A program made the position numbers and the translations under genes. 64,000 bases of DNA from Bryobacterales bacterium (GTDB taxonomy: Bacteria; Acidobacteriota; Terriglobia; Bryobacterales; Bryobacteraceae). Positions 10,077 through 20,158 of the stretch are shown piece after piece. The notes under the pieces were generated by a model. The model was given only the letters and a program-made list of their open reading frames with translations, was not told the origin of the DNA and did not search any database. Where the stretch lies: the NCBI GenBank assembly GCA_025350625.1, contig JANXXL010000131.1, positions 1-64,000 on the forward strand, in the 5' to 3' direction. How positions within the stretch are numbered: position 1 is the first letter of the stretch; each line of letters starts with the position of its first letter.

Positions 10077-11105
10077 ATGAAAACGCAATGGTCGCTGTTA
10101 TGGATCATGGAACTCTGTTTTGCACTCGGCCTGAGTGTTCATGGCCAGGATAAACCGCCCCTCAAGCTAATTCAAAAGATCCCACTGCCCCACGTCAAAG
10201 GGCGAATTGACCACATGGATGTGGACGTAAAGGGCAAGCGCCTGTTCATCGCAGGCTTAGAAAACGGCACGTTAGAGCTAGTGGATCTCAACGCCGGGAA
10301 ATGGGTGCGCAGCATCCCTGGCGTCAAGGCCCCTCAAGGAGTGGCCTACATTGCATCGCTAAATAAGGTATTCGTCGCCAATGAAAATGACGATACGCTC
10401 AAAGTTTTTCGCGGCGATACTCTCGATCTTCTCGCCACCATACGGCTGGACCTGGGCGCTAACCGAGTAATCTACGATCCGCACGCCAAAAAGCTGTATG
10501 TAGGTTACGGCGGCACATCCGCCAAGAAGGATCATGGAGAATTAGGAATCATCGACGCCGAAAACGGCAAGCATACGGGCGACATCGAAGTAGGAGTCCG
10601 CCCCGCCGAGATTCTGCTCGACAAATCCGGAAACACGCTTTTCGTCTTCGATTCAGTAGCGAATAAGATCCAGGTCATCGATACTCGCAAGCGCCAGATT
10701 CTCTCCACTTGGCCGGTGAGCGGCCAACGACCGGGCGACGGGGCGCTTGATGAAACCACCCACCGCCTGTTTATGGGGACCCGAACCCCGCCATTGATGA
10801 TCGTCATGGACTCGACCTCCGGGAAGGAAGTCGCAAAACTACCCACGGTTGAAGGCATGGATGGCGTCTATTTTGATGCGCAACATAAGCGCGTCTACGT
10901 TTCCGGCGGCAGAGGCTTTGATGTAGGCTCGGTGGTCGTCTACCAGCAGCACGACGCCGATCGCTACACACAAATCGGGGAAATTCCCACCGCGCCCGGC
11001 GCCGGCACGTCGTTTTGGTCGCCGGAATTTAATCGTCTTTACGTCGCTGCTCCTTCAAATGACAAAAGAGAAGCGGCAATACTCGTGTTTGAACCGCAGC
11101 CGTGA
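10077..11105 (+). CDS. Secreted YVTN/YncE-family beta-propeller protein
   Basis: ORF 9972..11105; start refined to MKTQWSLLWIMELCFALGLSVHGQ; repeated blade motifs, KIPLPHVKGRIDHMDVDVKGKRLF. Confidence 0.85.
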   Translation: MKTQWSLLWIMELCFALGLSVHGQDKPPLKLIQKIPLPHVKGRIDHMDVDVKGKRLFIAGLENGTLELVDLNAGKWVRSIPGVKAPQGVAYIASLNKVFVANENDDTLKVFRGDTLDLLATIRLDLGANRVIYDPHAKKLYVGYGGTSAKKDHGELGIIDAENGKHTGDIEVGVRPAEILLDKSGNTLFVFDSVANKIQVIDTRKRQILSTWPVSGQRPGDGALDETTHRLFMGTRTPPLMIVMDSTSGKEVAKLPTVEGMDGVYFDAQHKRVYVSGGRGFDVGSVVVYQQHDADRYTQIGEIPTAPGAGTSFWSPEFNRLYVAAPSNDKREAAILVFEPQP

Positions 11106-11144
11106 AGAACGCAAACTGACGGCTTACAACTGACTGGAGAAAAT

Positions 11145-12194
11145 ATGAAAATAGCTTCTGCAATGATAATGGCGCCGGTGGTGGCAGCGTTACTGAGCTC
11201 CTGCGCCACCGCGCCAACTACTTCCACCGCTTCCACCGCTGGAAACGCCCCGGCGGCCTCCCACGAAGTTGCGCCGCTGCAACTTATTCAGAAAATTCCA
11301 GTGCCGGGTGTCGCCGGCCGCATCGATCACTTCACCGCGTTCCCCAAGAAACGGCTCCTCATTTTCGCCGCGCTGGGCAATAACACGGTGGAGATTCTCA
11401 ATACCTTCCAGGCCAAGGTGGTCCAGAGCATCAAAGGGCTGGACGAACCTCAGGGCGTATTATACGTTCCTGAATTCGACAAGATCTTCGTCGCCAACGC
11501 AGGAAGCGGCAGAGTCAATGTTTATGACGGAAAGACTCTTGCGCTCCGCAAGAGTATCGAGTTCGGCGAAGAAGCCGACACCGATAACCTCCGCTGGGAT
11601 GAAGCCTCAAAACGGGTTTTCGTCGGAATCGTGGGCGGCATCGCCATGATCGACGCGGCCACCGACGCGCATGTTGAGCAAAATCTCAAAGGCAGCGGTG
11701 GTCACTCCGAGTCGTTCCAGTTGGAAAAGAAAGGCTCCCGCGTTTTCGTCAACGTGCCGGACGATGACGCTGCCGTTAATGTGATCGACCGGAAAACCGG
11801 TGCGCTCACGCAGTGGAAGCTGAATGGAGCCAAGGCAAATTATCCGATGGCGCTCAATGAGGACGATCACCGGCTCTTCGTGGTCACCCGAAGACCTCCG
11901 TTAGTGATCGTGCTCGATACCGAAACGGGCAAGGAGGTTGCCAGAGTGCCGGTGGGTGGATCGTGTGACGACGTGTTTTACGATGCGGACCGCAAGCGGA
12001 TTTACGCTATCGGCGGTGAAGGGTTTATCACTGTGGTCCAGCAGAATGACCCGAATCACTATACGGCAACCGCCAATCTTCCGACAAGCGTAGGAGTGCG
12101 CACCGGAACTTTCTTTGGGGTCAGCTTGTATGTCGGCGTGCCGGCCACCGGATTGGAACCGGCGCAAATCTGGAACTATGCTGTGCCTGAATAA
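11145..12194 (+). CDS. YVTN/YncE-family beta-propeller lipoprotein
   Basis: 349 aa; lipobox-like ALLSSCATAP; KIPVPGVAGRIDHFTAF, paralogue of 10077..11105. Confidence 0.85.
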   Translation: MKIASAMIMAPVVAALLSSCATAPTTSTASTAGNAPAASHEVAPLQLIQKIPVPGVAGRIDHFTAFPKKRLLIFAALGNNTVEILNTFQAKVVQSIKGLDEPQGVLYVPEFDKIFVANAGSGRVNVYDGKTLALRKSIEFGEEADTDNLRWDEASKRVFVGIVGGIAMIDAATDAHVEQNLKGSGGHSESFQLEKKGSRVFVNVPDDDAAVNVIDRKTGALTQWKLNGAKANYPMALNEDDHRLFVVTRRPPLVIVLDTETGKEVARVPVGGSCDDVFYDADRKRIYAIGGEGFITVVQQNDPNHYTATANLPTSVGVRTGTFFGVSLYVGVPATGLEPAQIWNYAVPE

Positions 12195-12206
12195 AAGAGC
12201 GCAACC

Positions 12207-13235
12207 ATGCCGCGCGTAAAAATGCTCCTCGCAATCTGCTGCTCTGCGGTATTCGCGATGCAAGCGGCCGCGCAGCCGAGTGCGCCTCTTCGACTGGTTC
12301 AAACTATTCCCATGCCGGGTGTCCACGGGCGCATGGATCACCTCGGTGTGGACGTTAAAGGCCAGCGCCTGTTCGCCGCCGCACTGGGCGAAAATCAAAA
12401 CACGGTCGAGGTCATCGACCTCAAGGCCGGTAAGAGGACCTTCAGCATTCCGGGGCAAAGCACGCCACAGGGCGTATTCTATTCTGCTGAATTCAACAAA
12501 CTGTTCGTCGCCAACGGCGCCGATGGCACCTGCAAGATTTTTCGCGGGGACGACTTCAAGCCGATTGAAAGCTTGGCCCTGGGCACAAACGCGAATCACG
12601 TGGGGTATGACCCGGCGAGCAAGTATTTGTATGTCGGCATTGGCATCCCCGATTCAAAAGCCGGGGCTCTGGCCATTATCGACACGCGCACCAATAAACA
12701 CATTGGGGACATCCAGACCGATGTCCACCCCGGGGGCATCAAGTTCGAGAAATCGGGCTCGCGGATTTTCGTGACGCTAACCGGAGTTCCGAAGCTGGGC
12801 GTGGCGGACCGCAAGAAGCGCGTACAAATGACCACCTGGCCGGTGATAGGGGTCGAGGGGAATGTCGCGCTGGCGTTCGATGAGAGCCATCACCGCCTTT
12901 TCGACGGCAGCCGCAACCCGCCGATGCTGACCATTCTCGATACCGATTCCGGGAAACAAATTGCCCAGCTCGAAGGCGTCGGCGGTATCGATGACCTGTG
13001 GTATGACGCATCGCGGAAGCGCATCTACGCCTCCGGAGGAAGGGGCTCCGAAGCGGGCTTCGTTTACGTTTATCAGCAGAAAGACGCCGACCATTATGAG
13101 CTAATCGCAAAAATTCCTACGCGGGGCAACGCGCAAACGTCAATTTGGGTTCCGCAACTCAAGCGCTTGTACGTGTCAGCTTCGGGTAATGAAAAGGAAG
13201 ACGCAGCGATATTGGTCCTCGAGCCGCAGCCCTAA
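12207..13235 (+). CDS. Secreted YVTN/YncE-family beta-propeller protein
   Basis: 342 aa; signal peptide; TIPMPGVHGRMDHLGVDVKGQRLFAAAL; third tandem paralogue. Confidence 0.85.
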   Translation: MPRVKMLLAICCSAVFAMQAAAQPSAPLRLVQTIPMPGVHGRMDHLGVDVKGQRLFAAALGENQNTVEVIDLKAGKRTFSIPGQSTPQGVFYSAEFNKLFVANGADGTCKIFRGDDFKPIESLALGTNANHVGYDPASKYLYVGIGIPDSKAGALAIIDTRTNKHIGDIQTDVHPGGIKFEKSGSRIFVTLTGVPKLGVADRKKRVQMTTWPVIGVEGNVALAFDESHHRLFDGSRNPPMLTILDTDSGKQIAQLEGVGGIDDLWYDASRKRIYASGGRGSEAGFVYVYQQKDADHYELIAKIPTRGNAQTSIWVPQLKRLYVSASGNEKEDAAILVLEPQP

Positions 13236-13243
13236 GGTGCACT

Positions 13244-14245
13244 TCACGAGTCGCTGTATAGCCCCATCGCCTTCTTCACCTTATTCACGGTGTCCTGAGC
13301 GATGGGCGTGATGCGCTCGGCGCCATTGGCGAGTACTCGCGCGATGAAGCCCCGGTCTGCCATGATCTCCTGGTAGCGTGTCTGAATGGGTTCGAGCGCG
13401 CTAATCACCGCCTCCGCCACCTGCTTCTTCAGATCTCCGTAGCGCATCCCCGTAAAGTGCGCCTGCGTGTTGTCGTCGCTCCAGCCAGTGAAAGCCTGGA
13501 AGATAGTCAGCAGATTGCGCACCCCGGGCCCGGGATGACCCGCGGGGGAGTCAAACTCCACAGCCGGATTCGAATCCGTCGTGGCGCGTAGTATCTTTTT
13601 GCGAATCACGGCAGGCGGATCCAGCAGGCTCACGGCATGGCCGCTGCCCGTTTCCGATTTGCTCATCTTTTTTTGCGGATCGTCGAGTCCCATGATGCGC
13701 GCGCCTACGGTGGGCAGATGCGTGGCCGGCATGGTGAAGGTTTCGCCGTAAAGCGAATTGAATCGCTGCGCTATGTCGCGCGCCAGCTCCAGATGCTGCG
13801 ATTGATCGTCGCCCACCGGCACGATTGCGGCCTGATACAGCAAAATATCGGCAGCCATCAATACCGGATACTGCAGGATGCCATCGCCGATGGTTTCCTG
13901 CGCCTGGGACTTGGCTTTGAATTGCGTCATGCGCTCCAGCCAGCCTAGAGGCGTGACGCAGGTCAGCATCCACGCCAATTCGGCATGCTGGGGGATGGCC
14001 GATTGCACCACCAGCGATGAATGCAGCGGGTCGATGCCGATCGCGAGCAGCATCCCGGCCAGCTCTTCGATCTTCGCGCGCAGCTCGGCCGGCTGCTGGT
14101 AGACCGTTACCGCGTGCAGATCCACGATACAGTAGATACTGTCGTAGTCATACTGGATCTTGGCCCAGTTCTTCAGCGCGCCAAGATAATTTCCGATATG
14201 CGGGCTGCCGGTGGGCTGGATGCCGGAGAGGACTCTTGCTTTCAT
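13244..14245 (-). CDS. trpS: Tryptophanyl-tRNA synthetase
   Basis: 333 aa; MKARVLSGIQPTGSPHIGNYLGALKNW (HIGH-type motif) and KKMSKSETG (KMSKS). Confidence 0.97.
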   Translation of the reverse strand: MKARVLSGIQPTGSPHIGNYLGALKNWAKIQYDYDSIYCIVDLHAVTVYQQPAELRAKIEELAGMLLAIGIDPLHSSLVVQSAIPQHAELAWMLTCVTPLGWLERMTQFKAKSQAQETIGDGILQYPVLMAADILLYQAAIVPVGDDQSQHLELARDIAQRFNSLYGETFTMPATHLPTVGARIMGLDDPQKKMSKSETGSGHAVSLLDPPAVIRKKILRATTDSNPAVEFDSPAGHPGPGVRNLLTIFQAFTGWSDDNTQAHFTGMRYGDLKKQVAEAVISALEPIQTRYQEIMADRGFIARVLANGAERITPIAQDTVNKVKKAMGLYSDS

Positions 14246-14278
14246 TCGGGTTCGGGGAGAACTTCTATCGTAAACGAT

Positions 14279-15454
14279 GTGTCCGCGCCGGTGGCGAACT
14301 CAGTAATCATTGAAAAGTGGGTGTACGGGGGGGAAGCACTGGCGCGTCTTGACGGCCGCGTGGTGCTGGCTCCCTTCGTTCTGCCCGGAGAAACCGTGCG
14401 TCTGGAGGCAGACGATGGAATCCACGCGCGCCTGGCCGAGGTGTTGACCCCTTCGCCCGAGCGCGTCGCGGCGCCCTGTCCTCTGTTCACGCGCTGCGGC
14501 GGTTGCCATTATCAGCACGCGCCCTATGATTTTCAACTCGCGCGCAAGGTTGAAATTTTGCGCGAGCAGTTGCGCCGAGTAGGCAAGATCGAATACACCG
14601 GTGAAATCGAAACTATCAGCGGCCCGCCGTTGGGATATCGCAACCGCGCGCAATTTCACATCGCGGACGGGAGCATCGGCTACCTTGCGGCGCGCTCGCA
14701 TACGCTGGTACCGGTCACGGGCGAATGCCCCGTCTCCTCGCCTCGCTTGAATCAGGCGCTGGCTGAAATGCGCGGCCGGCTAAGCGACCCGCGCTTCCCG
14801 CGCTTCGTCCATTCGCTCGAAATTTTCACCAATGAAACTGAGGTGCAGGTCAACGCGCTTGAAACCGACCGTCCCGTTGCCCGATCTTTTTACGACTGGT
14901 GTGGATCGACCGTTGCTATCGATTACGCCACATCGTTCGGCACGTTCCGCGTCAGTCCGCGGTCGTTCTTCCAGATAAATCGCTTCCTGATCGAGCCGTT
15001 GGTGGATGCAGCTCTCTACCAAGCCGAAGGCAAAACAGCCCTGGACTTGTATGCCGGCGTGGGTTTATTTGCCGTGCCGCTGGCTCGCCGCTTTGAGAAT
15101 GTGATCGCCGTTGAGTCGAGTGTCACTGCTGCGCGCGATCTCGAAGTAAACGCGGCCCATGCCGAAGTCCACCTCGAAACCGAGCGTGCCCGCGTCGAAG
15201 ATTTCCTGCGCACCTTAGCCGAGACCCCGGACTTCGTTCTTGCCGATCCGCCGCGCGCCGGACTCGATAAGGCAGTAGTCGCGCAACTGGAGCGCCTGGC
15301 TCCTCCGCGCATAACTCTCGTGTCGTGCGACCCCGCTACGCTCGCCCGGGACCTGGCCGGGCTCACCAGTTACCGTATCGAACGCCTCACGCTGGTCGAT
15401 TTATTCCCGCAAACCTATCACCTGGAAACCGTCGCACAATTGGTCCGCGCCTAG
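14279..15454 (+). CDS. TrmA/RlmD-family class I SAM-dependent RNA (uracil-C5) methyltransferase
   Basis: ORF 14021..15454; probable GTG start at 14279 (the upstream part overlaps trpS); CPLFTRCGGCHYQH, ALDLYAGVGLFAVPLA, DPPRAGLDKAVV, VSCDPATLARDL. Confidence 0.9.
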   Translation: MSAPVANSVIIEKWVYGGEALARLDGRVVLAPFVLPGETVRLEADDGIHARLAEVLTPSPERVAAPCPLFTRCGGCHYQHAPYDFQLARKVEILREQLRRVGKIEYTGEIETISGPPLGYRNRAQFHIADGSIGYLAARSHTLVPVTGECPVSSPRLNQALAEMRGRLSDPRFPRFVHSLEIFTNETEVQVNALETDRPVARSFYDWCGSTVAIDYATSFGTFRVSPRSFFQINRFLIEPLVDAALYQAEGKTALDLYAGVGLFAVPLARRFENVIAVESSVTAARDLEVNAAHAEVHLETERARVEDFLRTLAETPDFVLADPPRAGLDKAVVAQLERLAPPRITLVSCDPATLARDLAGLTSYRIERLTLVDLFPQTYHLETVAQLVRA

Positions 15455-16740
15455 CGCAACGCCGCTTCGAGCGTGCCCGTCTGCCGGAGCACATTTAAGC
15501 GGGCTACTTCGGCAGCGTGCTGCGCCTCATAATACGCCAGCCACTTTTCGTTTTCAGTCGCGCGCAGCGCTTCCACTTTGGCGAGCGGCAGGCGGCCCTC
15601 ATCCATCTGCGCCAGGTCGATGGTGAGTTCCTCGCGAGTCACATCCAAGTCCGCGCGTGCGACCTCGCGAGCCGCTTCGGACCGCCGCAGGTTCTGGTAG
15701 GCGATCCGCAAATCCGAAGTAATGCGCGCGCGCGTGCGGCCCACCTCCACTCTTAGCTTGGCGATATCCACTTCGCTCTCTGCCGATTGCGCCGAGGCGG
15801 CCCGTCCGACGAGTAGAGGGATTTCGATGGACGCTCCCACCTGCGCATTGTTGCGTTGGAACTTGGCGAAATAATCCTGGTAATTGTACTTCGCAAACAG
15901 CGAGTATTGCGCCACCAGGTTCACCTTCGGCAGACGCTCGGCATGATAGCTTTTGATTTCGAGCAGCTTTGCCTGCATGCTGGATTGCAGCCGCTTCAAT
16001 TCGTTGCTGCCTTCAAGCGCCTGTTCGATGGACGCCTCCTCCGATACCGGCACCACCAGCGGAGAACGGTCTTCGGGACTCACTCGCGCGCGATCGTCCG
16101 GTCCGAACCCCAGCGCCAGCGCCAGCGAGCTTTCAGCAGTCATCAAGTCCTGCGATAAGGTGTCGACGTGCTGGTTGGCTTTGAGAACCGCCAGATTCGC
16201 CTTCTTCGATTCAATCGCCAGCTCGCGCCCCTCGGCCACTCGCTGCTCCATCAATTCCCGCACCCGGGCCAGGTTTTCGCCTTGCCGGCGCGCTGCGTCC
16301 AGGCTGCGCGCCGCCTGTTCGGCGTCGAGGTAGAGAGACGCCACCCGGTAGATCACTTCGTCTTGTCGCTTGGCCACGTCCATGCCGGCTCCGCGAAGTT
16401 CCTCGTTGGCCTGCGCCACCAAATAGTTTTGGGGGCGGTTAAAAAGAGCCATCTGGGTTCGAGCTTGCACAATGGAAGGAGCGCTACCCTCGATACTGTT
16501 AGGGAACCCTCTGGTCCACGCCGCGCCGCTGCCGGCGAAAACCTTGGGGATGAAGGGATCGCGCATCACGGTCACTTGCTGGCGGGCCTTTTGCTGGTCT
16601 AGACGAGCCAGCAGCAGATCCGGGTTCTGTGCGAGAGCCTGATCGAGCGCCTGGCGCAACGTCAGCGTCCGCACTTCACCGTAGAGCGGCAACACCGGCA
16701 CGCACAGACTCAAAAACAGCACGAACGAGGGGAGTTTCAT
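15451..16740 (-). CDS. TolC-family outer membrane efflux protein
   Basis: 429 aa; LTLRQALDQALAQNPDLLLARLDQQKARQQV; coiled-coil OEP repeats. Confidence 0.9.
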   Translation of the reverse strand: MKLPSFVLFLSLCVPVLPLYGEVRTLTLRQALDQALAQNPDLLLARLDQQKARQQVTVMRDPFIPKVFAGSGAAWTRGFPNSIEGSAPSIVQARTQMALFNRPQNYLVAQANEELRGAGMDVAKRQDEVIYRVASLYLDAEQAARSLDAARRQGENLARVRELMEQRVAEGRELAIESKKANLAVLKANQHVDTLSQDLMTAESSLALALGFGPDDRARVSPEDRSPLVVPVSEEASIEQALEGSNELKRLQSSMQAKLLEIKSYHAERLPKVNLVAQYSLFAKYNYQDYFAKFQRNNAQVGASIEIPLLVGRAASAQSAESEVDIAKLRVEVGRTRARITSDLRIAYQNLRRSEAAREVARADLDVTREELTIDLAQMDEGRLPLAKVEALRATENEKWLAYYEAQHAAEVARLNVLRQTGTLEAALR

Positions 16741-16769
16741 ACTCCATCAGTGTAGCCACCCGCAATACC

Positions 16770-17978
16770 CTATTCGTAGCGCAGCGCTTCCGTGGGGTTC
16801 AGCCGCGATGCGCGGCTCGCAGGCAGCATCCCGAACGCGAGTCCCACGATGAGCGAAACCGTAAACGCCACGGCAATCGACAGCGGAGAGATCGGGATCG
16901 CGAAGTCATCGGTGAAGAAGCGCACGCTGAGCGGGATCGCCACGCCGATCAGAATCCCCGCCACGCCGCCCGCCATACTGATGATCACCGCTTCAGCGAG
17001 GAACTGTTCCAGCACGTCGCGCCTCGCGGCACCCACGGCCATCCGCAGCCCGATCTCGCGCGTCCGCTCCGTCACCGTCACCAGCATGATGTTCATAATC
17101 CCTATACCTGAAATTATCAGCGCCAGAGCCGAAACCAACATAAGCACCACGGTGAGTACAGTAGCGATACGCCGTGCCGCATCGAGAATCGCCGCCAGAT
17201 TGTCGACGCGGTATTTGGCGCCCGCGCGATGCCGCGATTCAAGAATAGTCTTGACGATGCTGGTGATTGCAGGCACCTCCGACGCGCTCCGCGCCTGTAC
17301 ATACAACGGGTCAATGCGCTCGATCGGCGCGAAGTAACGCAATACCGTGATCGGAATCAGCACGTTCTCGCCCGAAAGTTCCGACAGGCCGAAGCTCTCG
17401 GTCTTCTCTTTGAAAGTGCCGATAACCGCGAATTGCAGCCCGTGCAGCTTCACAGTCTGCCCCACCGCCGCGCTCTGGCTCCCGAAGAGCCTCCGCGCCA
17501 GCCGCTCCATCAGCAGGGCCACGCGGTGCCGCTGGCTCACGTCGGACATGTCGAAGAACCGGCCCGCCAGCAGATCCAGATTCCGCACCTGCGGGTAATA
17601 TTGATCGGACCCGATGATGGCCACGTCTTCTTCTCCGCCCTGGACGCGAATGCGGTCGAAGCTGTTCATCACGCCGGTCGCGGCCACTACGCGCGAGCCC
17701 AGTTGATCGCGCACGGCATCGACGTCGGCGATTTTTACGTAATCCGCCGCCGCAGCCGCGCCCGTGGCGTTGTTCCCAGCCTCATACTGCGCGTAAATAA
17801 GGTTCGATCCAATGCGCTGGATCTGATCCAGAATATAGTCGCGGCTGGTGAGCGAAATGGTGACCACCAGGATCACGGAAGCGTTGCCGATCACCAGTCC
17901 CAGCGCGGTGAGGAAGGCTCGAAATTTGTTGGCTTGGAGCGCCTGAAAGCTGAAGCGAAGCGCTTCGCCGTGGAACAT
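16770..17978 (-). CDS. MacB-like ABC transporter permease (FtsX domain)
   Basis: 402 aa; LRFSFQALQANKFRAFLTALGLVIGNASVI; IGIMNIMLVTVTERTREIGLRMAVGA. Confidence 0.92.
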   Translation of the reverse strand: MFHGEALRFSFQALQANKFRAFLTALGLVIGNASVILVVTISLTSRDYILDQIQRIGSNLIYAQYEAGNNATGAAAAADYVKIADVDAVRDQLGSRVVAATGVMNSFDRIRVQGGEEDVAIIGSDQYYPQVRNLDLLAGRFFDMSDVSQRHRVALLMERLARRLFGSQSAAVGQTVKLHGLQFAVIGTFKEKTESFGLSELSGENVLIPITVLRYFAPIERIDPLYVQARSASEVPAITSIVKTILESRHRAGAKYRVDNLAAILDAARRIATVLTVVLMLVSALALIISGIGIMNIMLVTVTERTREIGLRMAVGAARRDVLEQFLAEAVIISMAGGVAGILIGVAIPLSVRFFTDDFAIPISPLSIAVAFTVSLIVGLAFGMLPASRASRLNPTEALRYE

Positions 17979-18838
17979 CAGACCCCGATCTTCCGCAGCA
18001 GCGCCTCGGCTTCGGATTTCGGTGGATCGCTCGGAGTGATCGGCGTTTGCAAGTAACGCCGCAGCAATTTTCGGGCTTCGTCCAGATTTCGGCCGGTCTT
18101 GACATAGACAGAGGCGCGCTCGAAAATCACTCGTGGATTTTGCGGAGCCACTCGTTCGGCCTGTTCGAACAAGGCGTCGCTCTCCCTGGTCTTTCCGCGA
18201 TTTGCCAAATATTTGGCGAGATCGATCATGCGGCTCGCCTGCCGGGGAGCCAATTCCACCGCGGTTCGCAGATGCTGTTCGGCCGAATCGTATTGTTTAC
18301 GGTGCTCATCCAACTGGGCCTGGTAGTAGTGCCCCTCGGCAGGGTCTCTTAGGGCGACTCTTGCGGCCAGCGCTTCCGCTTTATTCGCGCCGCCCCCCAG
18401 GAAACCAGGCGCCCCAAGGTAATAGTCGAAAAGATCGCCAATCGCTTCCCGGTTGGTGGGATCGAGCGACACCGCCCGCTCGAACATTTGACGTGCCTTC
18501 GACGCATACCCCGGAGCTGAAAAAGGATTCGAAGTTTCCGCCCGCCGCCCGTAGCCCCGTCCCAACCACAGCAAGCATTCCGAATTGCCCGGCGTGAGCG
18601 CCGCCGCGCGCTCCAGAGACTCAGTGGCCTTGCGATATTCGCCCAGCATGAAATAGTCCTGACCGATAAGCTGCAAAACCGCAGCATCCTTATCTTCAAC
18701 GGCCAGCAACTCTTTAAGGGACCCCGCGTAATCTGTACGCTGGTAAAGTTCGTGAGCCTCGGTCCATGCGAGTGATTCCGCTCGCCCGGCGGCTCCCGCC
18801 AGCAAAACTCCGGCAATGATGAGAACAAATCGGTGCAT
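17978..18838 (-). CDS. Secreted tetratricopeptide-repeat protein
   Basis: ORF 17978..18859; MHRFVLIIAGVLLAGAAGRAE signal; repeated TPR-like helices. Confidence 0.8.
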   Translation of the reverse strand: MHRFVLIIAGVLLAGAAGRAESLAWTEAHELYQRTDYAGSLKELLAVEDKDAAVLQLIGQDYFMLGEYRKATESLERAAALTPGNSECLLWLGRGYGRRAETSNPFSAPGYASKARQMFERAVSLDPTNREAIGDLFDYYLGAPGFLGGGANKAEALAARVALRDPAEGHYYQAQLDEHRKQYDSAEQHLRTAVELAPRQASRMIDLAKYLANRGKTRESDALFEQAERVAPQNPRVIFERASVYVKTGRNLDEARKLLRRYLQTPITPSDPPKSEAEALLRKIGV

Positions 18839-19036
18839 TCGGCTATCTATTTGCTGCAATTTTCCCTTTCACTCATTTTACATGAACTCGTGTTCATGTT
18901 TTGGATGTGTCTTTTGCCTCGCGGGATGCGTCTTTTTTAATGCGAGCGAATGCTTCCGGCAGTAGGCGAATTCGAACCCGCTGTAGTATCCTAGACGATG
19001 GAAAGTGTCTATAGAACTCGGGAGGTATTTAAGTCC

Positions 19037-20149
19037 ATGTCGATATTTCGAAAGTTCCTGTTGATTCTGCCGGTTAGCCTCATCTTTGCGGTTACCGGCT
19101 GGGGCCAGACCGCCGCGTTTGAAGGCATCGTGAAGGGCCCGGACGGTAAGCCCATGCAAGGTGCGCAGATCAAAATCGAACGTCTGGACGTAAAGGGGAA
19201 TTACCCTACCAAGACCGACAAGAAAGGCCACTACTTCTACGGAGGGTTGCCTCTCGGCACTTACAAGATCAGCGTTCTTGTCGATGGCAAGGATCGGGAT
19301 TTCCGCAATAACGTTCATACGAAAGTGAATGACACCGAGGACGTGAGCTTCGATCTCGCCGCTTCCGGCGGCGGCGCCCCGCAAGCGGATGAAAGCGGGC
19401 GCGCCCTGACCGCCGAGCAGAAAGCGGCCATCGAAAAGGCCAACAAAGAACAGGTCGCCGCGATGGCCAAGAACAAGGCTCTCAATGACGCCTTTAACGC
19501 CGGTAAGACCGCCGCTGGCGCCAACCAATGGGACGGCGCCATCGAAAGCTTCACCAAGGCCGGCGAACTCGACGCCACCCAGCATGTCGTCTGGGGCAAT
19601 CTGGCGGATTCGTATGTGAGCCGCTCTAAGGCCACCCCGGCCGGTCGCGAAGCGGACCTGGGGAAAGCTGCCGAGGCCTATCAGAAAGCTATCGCCATAA
19701 AGGCCGACGACTCGGCGTACCACAATAACTACGCGCTGGTGCTCGCGCAGCAGAAGAAATTCGACGAAGCCCAGACGGAGCTGACCAAGGCCGCCGAGAT
19801 CGACCCGGCCAATGCCGGCAAATTCTATTTCAACCTCGGCGCTGTGTATGTAAACACCGGCAACTCCGATCCGGCCGCCACCGCGTTCAAGAAGGCTATC
19901 GACTTGGACCCGAATTACGCCGAAGCTTACTACCAGTACGGACTCTCGCTCATGGGGAAAGCCACGATTGAGAACGGTAAGACCACGGCTCCTCCGGGCA
20001 CGTCGGAAGCGTTCCAGAAGTATCTGGAGCTGGCGCCCAACGGTCCCAACGCGGAAACATCCAAAGCGATGCTGGCCAGCATGGGTGCGACGGTGACGAC
20101 CAACTTCGCCCAGCCGAAGGCTCCGGCGCAGCAGAAGAAAAAGCAGTAA
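19037..20149 (+). CDS. Secreted protein with carboxypeptidase-regulatory-like domain plus TPR repeats
   Basis: ORF 18998..20149; start MSIFRKFLLILPVSLIFAVTGWG; FEGIVKGPDGKPMQGAQIKIERLD; AEIDPANAGKFYFNLGAVYVNTGNSDPAATAFKKAIDLDPNYAEAYYQYG. Confidence 0.87.
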   Translation: MSIFRKFLLILPVSLIFAVTGWGQTAAFEGIVKGPDGKPMQGAQIKIERLDVKGNYPTKTDKKGHYFYGGLPLGTYKISVLVDGKDRDFRNNVHTKVNDTEDVSFDLAASGGGAPQADESGRALTAEQKAAIEKANKEQVAAMAKNKALNDAFNAGKTAAGANQWDGAIESFTKAGELDATQHVVWGNLADSYVSRSKATPAGREADLGKAAEAYQKAIAIKADDSAYHNNYALVLAQQKKFDEAQTELTKAAEIDPANAGKFYFNLGAVYVNTGNSDPAATAFKKAIDLDPNYAEAYYQYGLSLMGKATIENGKTTAPPGTSEAFQKYLELAPNGPNAETSKAMLASMGATVTTNFAQPKAPAQQKKKQ

Positions 20150-20158
20150 GTGGAGTAG

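Noticed and set aside
10061-10080. TTCTCGAGAA palindrome beside the YncE-like start codon
   Set aside because: Only 10 bp, expected by chance in this length; no second site seen.
17229-18056. 275-aa + strand ORF
   Set aside because: Antisense to the MacB-like permease; no recognisable motif.
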